Shown here piece by piece: positions 7,402-15,482 of a DNA stretch of 64,000 bases. The DNA comes from Rhodobacter sp. (GTDB lineage Bacteria; Pseudomonadota; Alphaproteobacteria; Rhodobacterales; Rhodobacteraceae). Within the stretch, counting starts at the first letter, position 1; each line of letters opens with the position of its first letter. The notes beneath the pieces are model-generated. The model searched no databases. It had not been told where the DNA came from and saw nothing but the letters and a program-made list of their open reading frames with translations. A program made the translations under genes and the position numbers. Location: NCBI GenBank assembly GCA_020251025.1, contig JADCDI010000001.1:62001-126000 (forward strand), read 5' to 3'.

Positions 7402-8718
7402 ATGGACAACTCGCTCGTCAAACTCGCCTCGAAAACTACCGAAACCATCCCGGGCCCGAAAGTCATCCCCAACGATCCGACCCCGCTGGATCAGGCGGTT
7501 TACATCCTCAGCGTCAGCCCGAAGTATGCTACGGACATCCACTTCGGCAACTGGAAGCGTGAACTGCCCTATGGTCTGCGCAATGAGGACCTTAACTTCC
7601 TCGACCCCAACAACCGGGTCTTCTATGCGCCCCATGTGATGAGCAGCGCCGGGCAGGCTCTGCGGATTAAGGATACCGGCATCATCACCGAACGTGATCG
7701 CGCCAGCACGTGTCTCTTGACCGATAGCAGCGGTTGGCAAATCGCCCAGCAGACCGGCAAGATCGACGACATTCGTGATAGGGGGGCCATCCTCGACTGG
7801 ATCGAAAAGCGGGCGGACATGTCGATGACCCTCGACATTCCGTCGGGCAATGTTGGCAAGCCGGACTATCCCTTCAAGACCATTTCGGCCTGCCTTGACC
7901 GCACGCTGGACAACCTGCGCTTCTTCGAAAAGGAGCACGTGCGCGGCAAAGTGACGTGGCTCAATGTGGTGCAGGCCAACAGCCATGGTTCCGGCTATGA
8001 ATGGTATGAAGCCGTTAAGCCTTTCGATTTCTGCGAGGGTTGGGCCATCGCGGGCAAGATGCGCAAGACCTTCACCTACGTTATCTCGCTGCTGCTTCGC
8101 ATGATGGAAGACGGCACCATCCAAAACAAGAAATGGGTTCACGTGCTCGGCACCAATGAACTGTGGGTTGCCGTCCTGCTCACGGCGGTGCAGCGCGGCC
8201 TGAATGCGAATGGCTGCGATCTTCGGATCAGCTTCGACACCTCCACCCCGTGCACCCTGATCCGCACCAACGGCGTGTTCAGCCTGCCGAACTTCAACGA
8301 TAAGGCGCTCCTGCTCCCCACGGAATATGCGCCCGACCACAAGCGCATGTTCCGCAGCCCTGTGCAGTGGCCCTGGCCGAGTGCCATCGGTAACAAGCTG
8401 ACTTTGGGCGACATCAACGTCGCGTCTTGGGGTAAATCGCCGTATTGCCGCGACAACCTCAGCAACACGCTGATGATGCTGCACAACTATGCGTCCTTGC
8501 GCGAAACCATCCTGCTCGCCAATCGGATCATCGATGCGCAGCAGGCTAGCAAGGATCACATCATCGCCCCGAAGCTGTCCAAGTGCGTTGGCATCGTGCG
8601 CCAGATCTTCGATGCTGGCCCGAAGAAAGGGCGCGAAATCCTCGAACAGAACCGCACCAAGTTCAACGGGCTGATTGACCGTAACTTCTATGAACCCGAC
8701 CGCAGCGAAGAAGACTGA
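7402..8718 (+). CDS. DpdA-like tRNA-guanine transglycosylase family protein (7-deazaguanine DNA insertion?)
   Basis: 438 aa from the ATG at 7402, which has GGAGG six bases upstream. Three TGT active-site regions are visible: LLTDSSGWQ (D108, the general-base region, compare LTDSGGYQ in TGT), a middle SMTLDIPSG (D145) followed by TWLNVVQAN...EGWAIAGK (compare IVQGG...GYAIGG), and ISFDTSTP with R288 (D279 in the nucleophile position, compare FDCVLPTRxGR). The C-x-C-x2-C...H zinc site of true tRNA TGTs is missing, as I recall for phage DpdA proteins, which exchange guanine for 7-deazaguanines in DNA. No queD/queE/queC precursor genes lie nearby, so substrate would come from the host pathway. A tRNA target is still possible. 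Confidence 0.7.
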   Translation: MDNSLVKLASKTTETIPGPKVIPNDPTPLDQAVYILSVSPKYATDIHFGNWKRELPYGLRNEDLNFLDPNNRVFYAPHVMSSAGQALRIKDTGIITERDRASTCLLTDSSGWQIAQQTGKIDDIRDRGAILDWIEKRADMSMTLDIPSGNVGKPDYPFKTISACLDRTLDNLRFFEKEHVRGKVTWLNVVQANSHGSGYEWYEAVKPFDFCEGWAIAGKMRKTFTYVISLLLRMMEDGTIQNKKWVHVLGTNELWVAVLLTAVQRGLNANGCDLRISFDTSTPCTLIRTNGVFSLPNFNDKALLLPTEYAPDHKRMFRSPVQWPWPSAIGNKLTLGDINVASWGKSPYCRDNLSNTLMMLHNYASLRETILLANRIIDAQQASKDHIIAPKLSKCVGIVRQIFDAGPKKGREILEQNRTKFNGLIDRNFYEPDRSEED

Positions 8719-8743
8719 TCCCACGGCAAAGACGCAGCCCAGG

Positions 8744-8773
8744 GCCCCGCTGGAAACGGCGGGGCTTCTTTTT
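8744..8773 (+). terminator. Rho-independent terminator after the DpdA-like gene
   Basis: GCCCCGC (8744-8750) pairs with GCGGGGC (8759-8765) around an 8-nt loop and is followed by TTCTTTTT. It ends the 5414-8718 transcription unit. Confidence 0.85.
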
Positions 8774-9151
8774 GTGTTGTGGGTAACTTCAGCCACTTAA
8801 GGAGCTCTCGCAGAAGCAGTGGCGACAAAGATTGAAAGCTGAAGCAATCGGTCTTGCATTTCAGTCGCAACTCAACGCTTAAGTTGCTCAACAAGTCCTG
8901 AGCCCAAACCACCTTACTTCATTGATTGTTGTCAGATTTCTTTTAGGGCGGGTCTATCTTCAGGTTCCGGAAACCAAAGGCCTTTCATGCCATCGCAAGC
9001 CATGCTGACCCTCGCTGTAGCACACTAACCAGACCGCACATTCACGCAATTCCAAAGGAAACTTGTTCGTCACCTTGCTCATGGTGCTCAATCCCTTCGT
9101 CCGTTGTGTCCACCGTGGCGACGGTGTAGTTCAGAGCACTCTTGGAGATGA
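8774..9151. other. Gene-free stretch upstream of the TusA-like gene
   Basis: About 380 bases without a credible ORF. It should hold the promoter of the TusA-like gene; a GGAG at 9144 serves as its ribosome-binding site. I see no strong palindrome or recognisable promoter hexamers. Confidence 0.4.
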
Positions 9152-9379
9152 ATGATGCCTGACCAGACTGTTGATGCAACGAACGTCCTTTGCCCATTGC
9201 CGGTAATCAAAGCCAAAAAGGCTCTGAGGCAAATGTCAAAGGGCCAAACGCTTCTAGTTCGCACGACCGACCCAGTGGCACTGATAGACATTCCGCATAT
9301 GTGCAAACAGTTTGCCTTCGAACTCATCGAAACTAAGGAACTCGAGGTTAGCCACGAGTTCCTCATCAGGAAGTCTTAA
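9152..9379 (+). CDS. TusA family sulfurtransferase beside the Dnd locus
   Basis: A 75-aa SirA/TusA-fold protein. The hallmark N-terminal motif is present: VDATNVLCPLPVIKAKKAL, with the persulfide-carrying cysteine at residue 14 in CPxP, followed by a beta-alpha-beta-alpha-beta pattern and LLVRTTDPVALIDIPHMC. TusA proteins relay sulfane sulfur from cysteine desulfurases to acceptors in tRNA thiolation and other pathways. Here the gene converges on dndE, the two stop codons being one base apart, inside a phosphorothioation locus that has no DndA cysteine desulfurase in this window. A role in supplying sulfur for DNA phosphorothioation is an attractive inference. The start is the first of two tandem ATGs; the second is equally possible. 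Confidence 0.85.
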   Translation: MMPDQTVDATNVLCPLPVIKAKKALRQMSKGQTLLVRTTDPVALIDIPHMCKQFAFELIETKELEVSHEFLIRKS

Positions 9380-9380
9380 C

Positions 9381-10925
9381 TCACTTCGCAGACCACGACT
9401 GTACCTTTTTCGCGGCACCGTCGCCTCGCCGTTTCACAAATGCTTGCCCAGTCGATAGGGTAGCGAGGTTAGCGCCTTTCCCAAGAATACGTGCTGCATT
9501 TCTCGAAGGCGCATTAGTGGAAAATGCCGCCACAAGGCCCATTTCGCTGAGGAAGTCGTCTTCTTCGCCAGAAAAATCGTCTGGACTTTGGGAAATTAGC
9601 ATCACGGCGCCGCCTTTTGAACGACTCATTCTTACCAAGCTAGACAGAGACGGGAGTTTGCTTCCAAGGATCCGATGCGCTTCATCTACCATCGCAATGA
9701 TGCGCATGCCTCGGCTTCCGTCCGCCGCGACAGGGGCGTCAGGAAGACTGTTCAAATATTGGTCAAGTGCGTCGAGAACCAAGTTTACAACAATACTTCT
9801 GCTTTCCTCGACGACATGAGGCGGGAGTTTGATAATCCACGAACGCTTAAAGAATTCCTCCGGCGGCATGGTTGGGACGAAGAGAGGGAAGCGGCAGACC
9901 TCTCGCGCAGCGGCGATTGCGCCGTCCTCCTTCATCTCACGTTCGCCATAAACGTTAAGCAACTCCTCGCGGAAATTGTCCAGTTCACAGGGGACGTTGC
10001 TACGCAGTGCACGTTCAGCAGCCTCGTAAACAGCATCTCTTTGCTTATCGCCAAGTTTTGCACCCTTCAGTCGCGAGAAGGACTCCCTAAAGCGAGAAGC
10101 AGCTTGAGACACCTCGATGTCATCCCTCGACCGGAGTGAAAGGACATCCAAGGGAACTGGAGACTTTGGTGGCTCAATGACCGTCGCTTCGAAAAGCTGG
10201 TCCAAATGGTAGCCACCACCAGCCTCGTCAGTTGCAAGGTCGCCCTTAAAGTCAAAAGCAATTATAGGCAGAGGCGCTTGTTTTCTTATCGATTTGAGAA
10301 CTGCAACCGCAGTTCGCGTCTTGCCGGAACCAACGCCACCCATGATGGCGCTATGCGGCGAACATCCTGGACCGTTGAGTGTCCATTCGAGTTCAGCACC
10401 CGTGTTTGCTTCTTTAGAGATTTCGCCGACGGGAACCGATAGAAGCCCCTCGTTCACAAACACATCAAGGCCGCCACCTTGCTCCAAAGATTTGAATTTT
10501 CCAGACAGCGGCAGTTCAGCGTGATCGACAAGCCGCCTTACAAATTTGAAAACATCTTCTCCAGATTGTTTCCAATCGGCATCAAGCAGTTCAAGACCAC
10601 GTTTCCAATGCGCTGCGACATTACCTGTTAACACCTTAATATCATACTCATTGGACGGGGAATGTTGGACAACAAGGGATACCCAGGTCATTAGCTGTGT
10701 TCCAGTACCGAACAGCGTATCTCCCTTAATGGCCTTTCCCCATTCGGCCTCGGCAGCTATCGGGTTGGGACTGCTAGTAAGCCCAAGAGACCGCGAAAGG
10801 GCCAACCTTGCTGGCAAGTAGCGTTTTTTCATTCCAAGGCGGCGCATGAATTCCGTATTTAGTTCGTCGGCCTTTTCATCAGTGCGGAAGTTCGCCCCGG
10901 CAACATCAACGATGTTAAATGTCAT
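9381..10925 (-). CDS. dndE: DndE fused to a HerA/DUF87-type ATPase
   Basis: 514 aa. The N-terminal ~125 residues match DndE, including the motif YLPARLALSRSLGL and KGDTLFGTGTQLMTWVSLVVQ; DndE binds nicked DNA and is part of the phosphorothioation complex. Residues ~150-514 form a HerA/VirB4-like ATPase with Walker A GGVGSGKT (196-203), a FDFKGDL segment, Walker B RIIAMVDEAH (408-417) and a downstream ISQSPDDF sensor. Stand-alone DndE is about 110 aa, so this is a fusion of the kind described as DndEi in some Dnd systems. It is the last gene of the dndC-small-dndD-dndE operon; its ATG overlaps the dndD stop (TGATG). Confidence 0.82.
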   Translation of the reverse strand: MTFNIVDVAGANFRTDEKADELNTEFMRRLGMKKRYLPARLALSRSLGLTSSPNPIAAEAEWGKAIKGDTLFGTGTQLMTWVSLVVQHSPSNEYDIKVLTGNVAAHWKRGLELLDADWKQSGEDVFKFVRRLVDHAELPLSGKFKSLEQGGGLDVFVNEGLLSVPVGEISKEANTGAELEWTLNGPGCSPHSAIMGGVGSGKTRTAVAVLKSIRKQAPLPIIAFDFKGDLATDEAGGGYHLDQLFEATVIEPPKSPVPLDVLSLRSRDDIEVSQAASRFRESFSRLKGAKLGDKQRDAVYEAAERALRSNVPCELDNFREELLNVYGEREMKEDGAIAAAREVCRFPLFVPTMPPEEFFKRSWIIKLPPHVVEESRSIVVNLVLDALDQYLNSLPDAPVAADGSRGMRIIAMVDEAHRILGSKLPSLSSLVRMSRSKGGAVMLISQSPDDFSGEEDDFLSEMGLVAAFSTNAPSRNAARILGKGANLATLSTGQAFVKRRGDGAAKKVQSWSAK

Positions 10926-13000
10926 CAGTTAGCCCCATTTGAAAAATAGCCCTCTTTTACCGAGGACACACCAATGTCTCCTTCGCGTTCGAAGGTCACG
11001 AGGTATTTTTTCTGAACGTAGGGTTCGATTTCCGAAAGGTACTCACCGACGACCTCAGTATTTGTCGAAAGCAGAATGACCTGATGTCCTCTCTGAACAA
11101 GGTGATTAAGTACACCCTTTCTGTGTGCAACATCGAGTCGACCCAATGGCGTATCGATGACCATCGGGAACGAACGCTTCGACACCGAAGCAACGGCCGA
11201 AATGAGTGCCTGCGTAAAGATCTGCTTTTCTCCCGCAGACAAGTCATAGTTTCGCAGATCGATGCCCTGTGCGCTGAGGAGCCTGACTTCGCAGTCCTCA
11301 TTAATGTCGATCCGGTCAACCAGATCTTTCTTGTGTGCCATCGAATGATGGGCATCTGTCATGGCCTTGGCTATGGCCGAAATCTGGCTTGGAACAGCCT
11401 GTGCGACAATTGAATCAACCATCGCAGCTACTTTCAAAGCTCTACTGGCTCGACGCAAAGACGGTTTAGCTTGGTCCCAATGTCCCGAGAGTTTGGCCAA
11501 CTCCGCATTCTTCTTGGAGATATCTGCGTCGAAGGATGCAACTTCCCTCCGAAGTGCACCCAATTCTTGGTCAACTTCGCTTAGCCGCGTGTTAAGTGAA
11601 TTTAGCTCCGTCTTCTTCTTCTCGATATGTGGGGTGATGCTTTCTGTTCGGGTGATCTCCTTTTGGAGCCGTGAGGCAGCTTCTTCACTGCTCGAAATCC
11701 GGTCCAAGAGTTCAACGACGGTAGGCGCACCAAGTTCGTCAAGGTCATCGAGGGCATCGATCACCTTGAGACGCTCCATTTCGTTCAGATACCGATGAAT
11801 AATGTCTTTCGACACGTTCTCCGGCGGTGGATACCAGAGAGACTCCCAGGCTTCAGACGCGATGGTTACGACGGCACTTTCCTGATCAGGATTCAGGTTG
11901 GGATGAACTTTTTGAAGGGATAGTCGCACGGTATCGAGGAACGTAGAGAGGTTCGCATCGCCTTGTTTGCGTCCTGCCAACCACTTCTCTCTCACGATCT
12001 CCCCGCGCAGCTCGTCCTTAAGAAGTTCCCGCAGACCTTTCCCAGAGAGGGCTATAGCGATGTCCTGCGAAAGAAGCCGTTCGAGATGGGATTTGCCATC
12101 CTCAACGTCACGCTGTAGACGGTTCAGCCGTTCGAACTGTTCTTGAAACTGGGCTTGGGAACCCGCCCCAAAGGAAGCTAGTTCTCTGGTCAGCTTCTCG
12201 CGCTGCTCTTTGAGAGTAACCTGTTCTGGTTCGAGTTCCTCGATGCGTTCTTTCCGCTTCTTGGACTGAAAGTTCAGGTTGTCGAGTTCAAGTTCAAGGC
12301 GTTCCAACGTGTTGTCGTTTACGTTATTTACCTCGCCCTTCCGAACCCGAGCGTACTGCCGCAGGTCCTGAGCCAACTCCTTAAGTATCGGAATACCCAG
12401 CAAACCTTCAATACCAGAGCGGACCTGTGCAGCCATCTCACGTTCCGCAAAAGCGCTGACTTGCTCGCCATCAAACAGGAAGAATGCCGCAAGATAGTAT
12501 GGCAAGAAGCGCCTGGCTATGTAATCGCGATACCATTCGAGGTCATCGCCATCATCACCTGGTCCCGGTCCGACAATGGTCTTCGTTGGGCCTTCGTATA
12601 TTCTTACTTCCTCATCAGCTGGCTTTAGCTGGCCCTTTTCGCTGAAGTGCCAGATGCGCTGGATCTCGATTTCCTCGCCCTCATCGACAAAGGCTAGCTT
12701 GACGGAACAAGATGAGCGGCCGACGTCAATGGCACCGCTGTGCAGCGCCTTCTCGAGAAAGTTCCGGTATGAAGTCGCAAGACGTTGCCTGTCGTCTCCG
12801 GCAAACGGAGACCGAGCGACAAGAGGCATGCCACTTTTTCCGAACATACACAGGACGATTGCCTCGAATAGCGAGGTTTTTCCGAAGCCGTTCTGGGCAC
12901 CAATCAAGACAATGTTCTTGCCATTGTCCGGCGCAGGAAAATCAAAGTTGGCAAGAGCGTAAGCTTTCCAGTCGCGCAGGGAGATACTCTTCAGATACAA
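10925..13000 (-). CDS. dndD: DNA phosphorothioation ATPase DndD (SMC/Rad50-like)
   Basis: 691 aa. The N-terminus MYLKSISLRDWKAY leads to Walker A GAQNGFGKT (34-42). A long central coiled coil (about residues 220-330 and 450-530) is followed by an ABC signature LSAGEKQI and a Walker B/D-loop FPMVIDTPLGRLD. This is the Rad50/SMC layout of DndD, whose ATPase activity is needed for phosphorothioate incorporation. The start is a TTG at 13000, placed after a GGGGGA, three bases from the stop of the 66-aa gene; no better start exists. DndD acts with DndC and DndE. Confidence 0.88.
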   Translation of the reverse strand: MYLKSISLRDWKAYALANFDFPAPDNGKNIVLIGAQNGFGKTSLFEAIVLCMFGKSGMPLVARSPFAGDDRQRLATSYRNFLEKALHSGAIDVGRSSCSVKLAFVDEGEEIEIQRIWHFSEKGQLKPADEEVRIYEGPTKTIVGPGPGDDGDDLEWYRDYIARRFLPYYLAAFFLFDGEQVSAFAEREMAAQVRSGIEGLLGIPILKELAQDLRQYARVRKGEVNNVNDNTLERLELELDNLNFQSKKRKERIEELEPEQVTLKEQREKLTRELASFGAGSQAQFQEQFERLNRLQRDVEDGKSHLERLLSQDIAIALSGKGLRELLKDELRGEIVREKWLAGRKQGDANLSTFLDTVRLSLQKVHPNLNPDQESAVVTIASEAWESLWYPPPENVSKDIIHRYLNEMERLKVIDALDDLDELGAPTVVELLDRISSSEEAASRLQKEITRTESITPHIEKKKTELNSLNTRLSEVDQELGALRREVASFDADISKKNAELAKLSGHWDQAKPSLRRASRALKVAAMVDSIVAQAVPSQISAIAKAMTDAHHSMAHKKDLVDRIDINEDCEVRLLSAQGIDLRNYDLSAGEKQIFTQALISAVASVSKRSFPMVIDTPLGRLDVAHRKGVLNHLVQRGHQVILLSTNTEVVGEYLSEIEPYVQKKYLVTFEREGDIGVSSVKEGYFSNGAN

Positions 13001-13002
13001 GT

Positions 13003-13203
13003 TCAGTCCCCCAGTTCAATTCGGTCGAGGATATCGTCAAAGGAGTCAAAAAGTCCCCTTTTTCTCTGCTTTCCAGTTTGCTCCACCTCAGCTTGGATGA
13101 GTTCAACGAACTCCGGAAAGCTGATCTTGTTTTCGATGCATTCCTCACGGACGAGCGAACGACCCTCTGGATTATCGAGAAGAACTACGACGTTCTGTGC
13201 CAT
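13003..13203 (-). CDS. DNA modification system-associated small protein, 66 aa
   Basis: A small acidic protein (MAQNVVVLLDNPEGRSL ... LFDSFDDILDRIELGD) encoded between dndC and dndD. Its ATG overlaps the dndC stop (TAATG) and its stop is two bases from the dndD start, so it is translationally coupled on both sides. The position matches what I recall as the 'DNA modification system-associated small protein' of dnd loci; biochemical function is not known to me. The tightness of the coupling argues it is a true component rather than a spurious ORF. Confidence 0.72.
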   Translation of the reverse strand: MAQNVVVLLDNPEGRSLVREECIENKISFPEFVELIQAEVEQTGKQRKRGLFDSFDDILDRIELGD

Positions 13204-14354
13204 TACTTGCCCTTCTTGATCGTGTGAACTGTAGCTTCCCGTGATTCATTCATCAGTTCGGCGGCCCAAATTTTACGAATTTCTTCAATCTCTTCCGGCG
13301 CAATTAGTTCAACTTCCAACTCATCCTGCATACTAACCAGTTTATCCAGAATTTCGTGCCTGGTACCCAATGTAAACGGACCAGGCACATAGGTTCCTGT
13401 CGATGTAATAGTAATAGAACCGTTTCTACGGCGTGCTTGTCGTTTGTCCGGATTATTCCGGATAGTCACTAGCCAATCCCTGAAGTCGATCAATGCCCCA
13501 AATTCGGAGAAACCTGACTCAACGAAGCCTTCTAGGCTCCTATCTTTATCCACAACGGTACATGTCCAGCAACCAAATCTCGAAGAAGAGGACCCACACG
13601 AGGGTGCGTCAGATTTTTGAGTAACGACCGGGCACTCTCCTCCTCCAGCATCTCTGTAAAGCTTAATGAGCTTCCGATGGTCGCCGCCCCATGGCGCATC
13701 ATGCTCAGCAAGATACTCCCACACGTCCTCTGTGGTTAGCTCGACAATAGGTCGGAAAACAAGGCATCCAGCTAGGTCGTTGTGGCGGTTCAGTCGTTCA
13801 CCATTGTCGTACCGCTTTACTGAAGCGGCACGAGTGGCCGACTCTGATCGACGCACTCCCAACAACAGGATGACGTTCTCTGCCTCAGCAATCTTGGACT
13901 TGATATATGTACTGGTGGGCTGGATTTTCATCCGGTCCGTACACCACCGAAAAGTCCGGTTTGGGGACGGGTATCCCCTTCCAATCAAGTTTACCCAGAA
14001 AGTCTGCGTAACATCCGGCTTTGTGATATCGGTATGGATGGGAAGGCGTAGCGCAGTTGCCGCACTCATAATCTGATCCAAGCTTGTCTTTACGTGCTGG
14101 ATCACAAGCGGGCTTTCGACCAGGGTATCGTTCGAAACGATGTGAACAGGTCGCATGCGCTTGCTCTTCGGAAGCTCGAGCAGAACTTTGAAAACCAAAT
14201 GAGCTACAAGGGTGCTGTCTTTGCCCCCAGAGTACCCGATCACCCAAGGATAGGAGTGGTCCTGCAGGTACTCGTTGCGGATCTCGCTCTCGATAACCGC
14301 CACAGCTTCCGCTAGTGACAGGTCAGAGAAATCATGCAGCCGCAGATCATCCAT
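13203..14354 (-). CDS. dndC: DNA phosphorothioation protein DndC (PAPS-reductase-like)
   Basis: 383 aa. The PP-loop SGGKDS (residues 42-47, in GYSGGKDSTLVAHL) marks an adenine-alpha-hydrolase of the ATP sulfurylase/PAPS reductase family. Cysteines at about 241, 253, 262 and 265 (CPVV...SCG...GCWTC) are candidate 4Fe-4S ligands, and WCTDRMKIQP near 138 is the family substrate-side motif. DndC is thought to activate the DNA backbone and insert sulfur. It is the first gene of the four-gene dnd operon. No dndA or dndB gene is present in the window, so a host desulfurase is presumably used. dndFGH-type or pbe-type restriction genes are also absent. Confidence 0.92.
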   Translation of the reverse strand: MDDLRLHDFSDLSLAEAVAVIESEIRNEYLQDHSYPWVIGYSGGKDSTLVAHLVFKVLLELPKSKRMRPVHIVSNDTLVESPLVIQHVKTSLDQIMSAATALRLPIHTDITKPDVTQTFWVNLIGRGYPSPNRTFRWCTDRMKIQPTSTYIKSKIAEAENVILLLGVRRSESATRAASVKRYDNGERLNRHNDLAGCLVFRPIVELTTEDVWEYLAEHDAPWGGDHRKLIKLYRDAGGGECPVVTQKSDAPSCGSSSSRFGCWTCTVVDKDRSLEGFVESGFSEFGALIDFRDWLVTIRNNPDKRQARRRNGSITITSTGTYVPGPFTLGTRHEILDKLVSMQDELEVELIAPEEIEEIRKIWAAELMNESREATVHTIKKGK

Positions 14355-14571
14355 TGTTTTCAGTCACTTCGTCAACTTTCCGAGATGCGCCTACGGCATC
14401 AGTAGACAAGTGTCGCAAGGCTAGATCGCCGGGTCAATAGATGAACGTCACAAAGCACTTCTGGCGGTGTTGCAATCGGGACGCACAACTAGCAGATGCC
14501 GGCTGCGGTTCGTAATCTTGAAGGCAGCGGCGGCTAAGCCCTCGGTAACCTCCCGGTCGCGGGCATTATCG

Positions 14572-15144
14572 TCACATCATCTCGACGGCCGCTCGCAGGA
14601 TGTTATCGTTGAGGTCAATATATTTTTGAGTTGTTCCGATACTACGGTGGCCAGCCAAAGCAGCAAGTACCCTCACGTTGACCCCCTTATGGGCAAGCGT
14701 GGTAATAAACGTTCTTCGGGTGCTGTGTGATGTGGCGCGGTCAAGACCCGCATCGTCGTACAGTTTGAGCATCAGTTGGCACAACCCGTTCGCCGAAAAT
14801 AGTTTGCCAGATTTGCTAGTTATAAAAGGAGCTGCCGCAACTTTGGCAACTTCCGGCAACTTGTCTACGTAGGCGCCCAGCTCGGCCTGCAACTGCGCAT
14901 TCAGCAACACCGTCCGTGCCTCGTTGCCCTTAGTCTGCGCCGCAGCGAGTTGGATGCTTGCACGCACGTCGCCTTCCGCAGTGAGCACGTCACCGATCCT
15001 GAGGGCAGCAATTTCGCCAATGCGCATCCCAGCTAGGTAGCCCAGCATGAAAACGCAGCGGTTGCGATCAGGGAATGCCGTCTGCTTGCAGTAAAGGAGC
15101 ACCCGCTTCGCGTCGCGCTCTGTGAGGACCGGAGCCTGCTTCAT
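14572..15144 (-). CDS. Short tyrosine recombinase (catalytic domain only), 190 aa
   Basis: The protein carries the full catalytic set: R in GMRIGEIAAL, K in QTKGNEAR, HSTRR (H-x2-R), H in GHRSIGTTQKY and the nucleophile Y in QKYIDLN. There is only a short N-terminal segment (MKQAPVLTERDAKR), so the SAM-like core-binding domain of ordinary integrases is missing. Such short recombinases resemble fim-type or plasmid-resolvase proteins. It has its own promoter with a perfect TATAAT box. It may act on a separate dnd-module junction or resolve dimers; it is distinct in sequence from the island integrase at 15634. Confidence 0.82.
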   Translation of the reverse strand: MKQAPVLTERDAKRVLLYCKQTAFPDRNRCVFMLGYLAGMRIGEIAALRIGDVLTAEGDVRASIQLAAAQTKGNEARTVLLNAQLQAELGAYVDKLPEVAKVAAAPFITSKSGKLFSANGLCQLMLKLYDDAGLDRATSHSTRRTFITTLAHKGVNVRVLAALAGHRSIGTTQKYIDLNDNILRAAVEMM

Positions 15145-15163
15145 CTTGCCCCTCTTGGTGCAT

Positions 15164-15180
15164 GAAATGTTGTATTATAA
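15164..15180 (-). promoter_or_regulatory. Promoter/operator of the short recombinase gene
   Basis: On the minus strand ATGTTATAATACAACAT contains a consensus TATAAT -10 box embedded in a small inverted repeat (ATGTT...AACAT), about 25-35 bases before the ATG at 15144. A GAGGGG ribosome-binding site follows. The overlap of palindrome and -10 suggests repression by a dimeric regulator. Confidence 0.5.
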
Positions 15181-15438
15181 CATGTTTCCTGAACCAAAGG
15201 AGGACAACCGGAGATCTTCGAAAAAATCGCCCAATATCCTCAGTGACTTAAGCTCTTGGTTCAGAAAATGTTAATTATATGAGCCAGCGTCGTATTTTTG
15301 ATTTTCCGTCGCCGTGTGCACGCAACCTGTTTAGACCAGATCGGGCACCCTGGAAGACGCATTTTGCTAACTGATTTCAGCTCGACACGGGCTATCGCTA
15401 ACCAGACCTGCTGACTTTGCATAGAGGCCGCTCGAAAT

Positions 15439-15472
15439 CAAAAAGGGTTAGCCGCAAACCGCCGCTAACCCT
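15439..15472 (-). terminator. Rho-independent terminator downstream of the island tRNA-Thr
   Basis: On the minus strand AGGGTTAGC (15472-15464) pairs with GCTAACCCT (15452-15444) and is followed by TTTT. It lies just after the 3' end of the intact tRNA gene and reads in the same direction. Between 15145 and 15438 I see only the short recombinase promoter and otherwise AT-rich, gene-free DNA. Confidence 0.85.
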
Positions 15473-15482
15473 CTGAATTTAC

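Noticed and set aside
7402-8718. Calling the gene a housekeeping tRNA-guanine transglycosylase (tgt)
   Set aside because: The C-x-C-x2-C...H zinc site is missing and the overall sequence is too divergent from bacterial Tgt; DpdA-like is the better fit.
7387-8796. 469-aa minus-strand ORF opposite the DpdA-like gene
   Set aside because: Shadow of a plus-strand gene that carries clear TGT motifs; no start signal.
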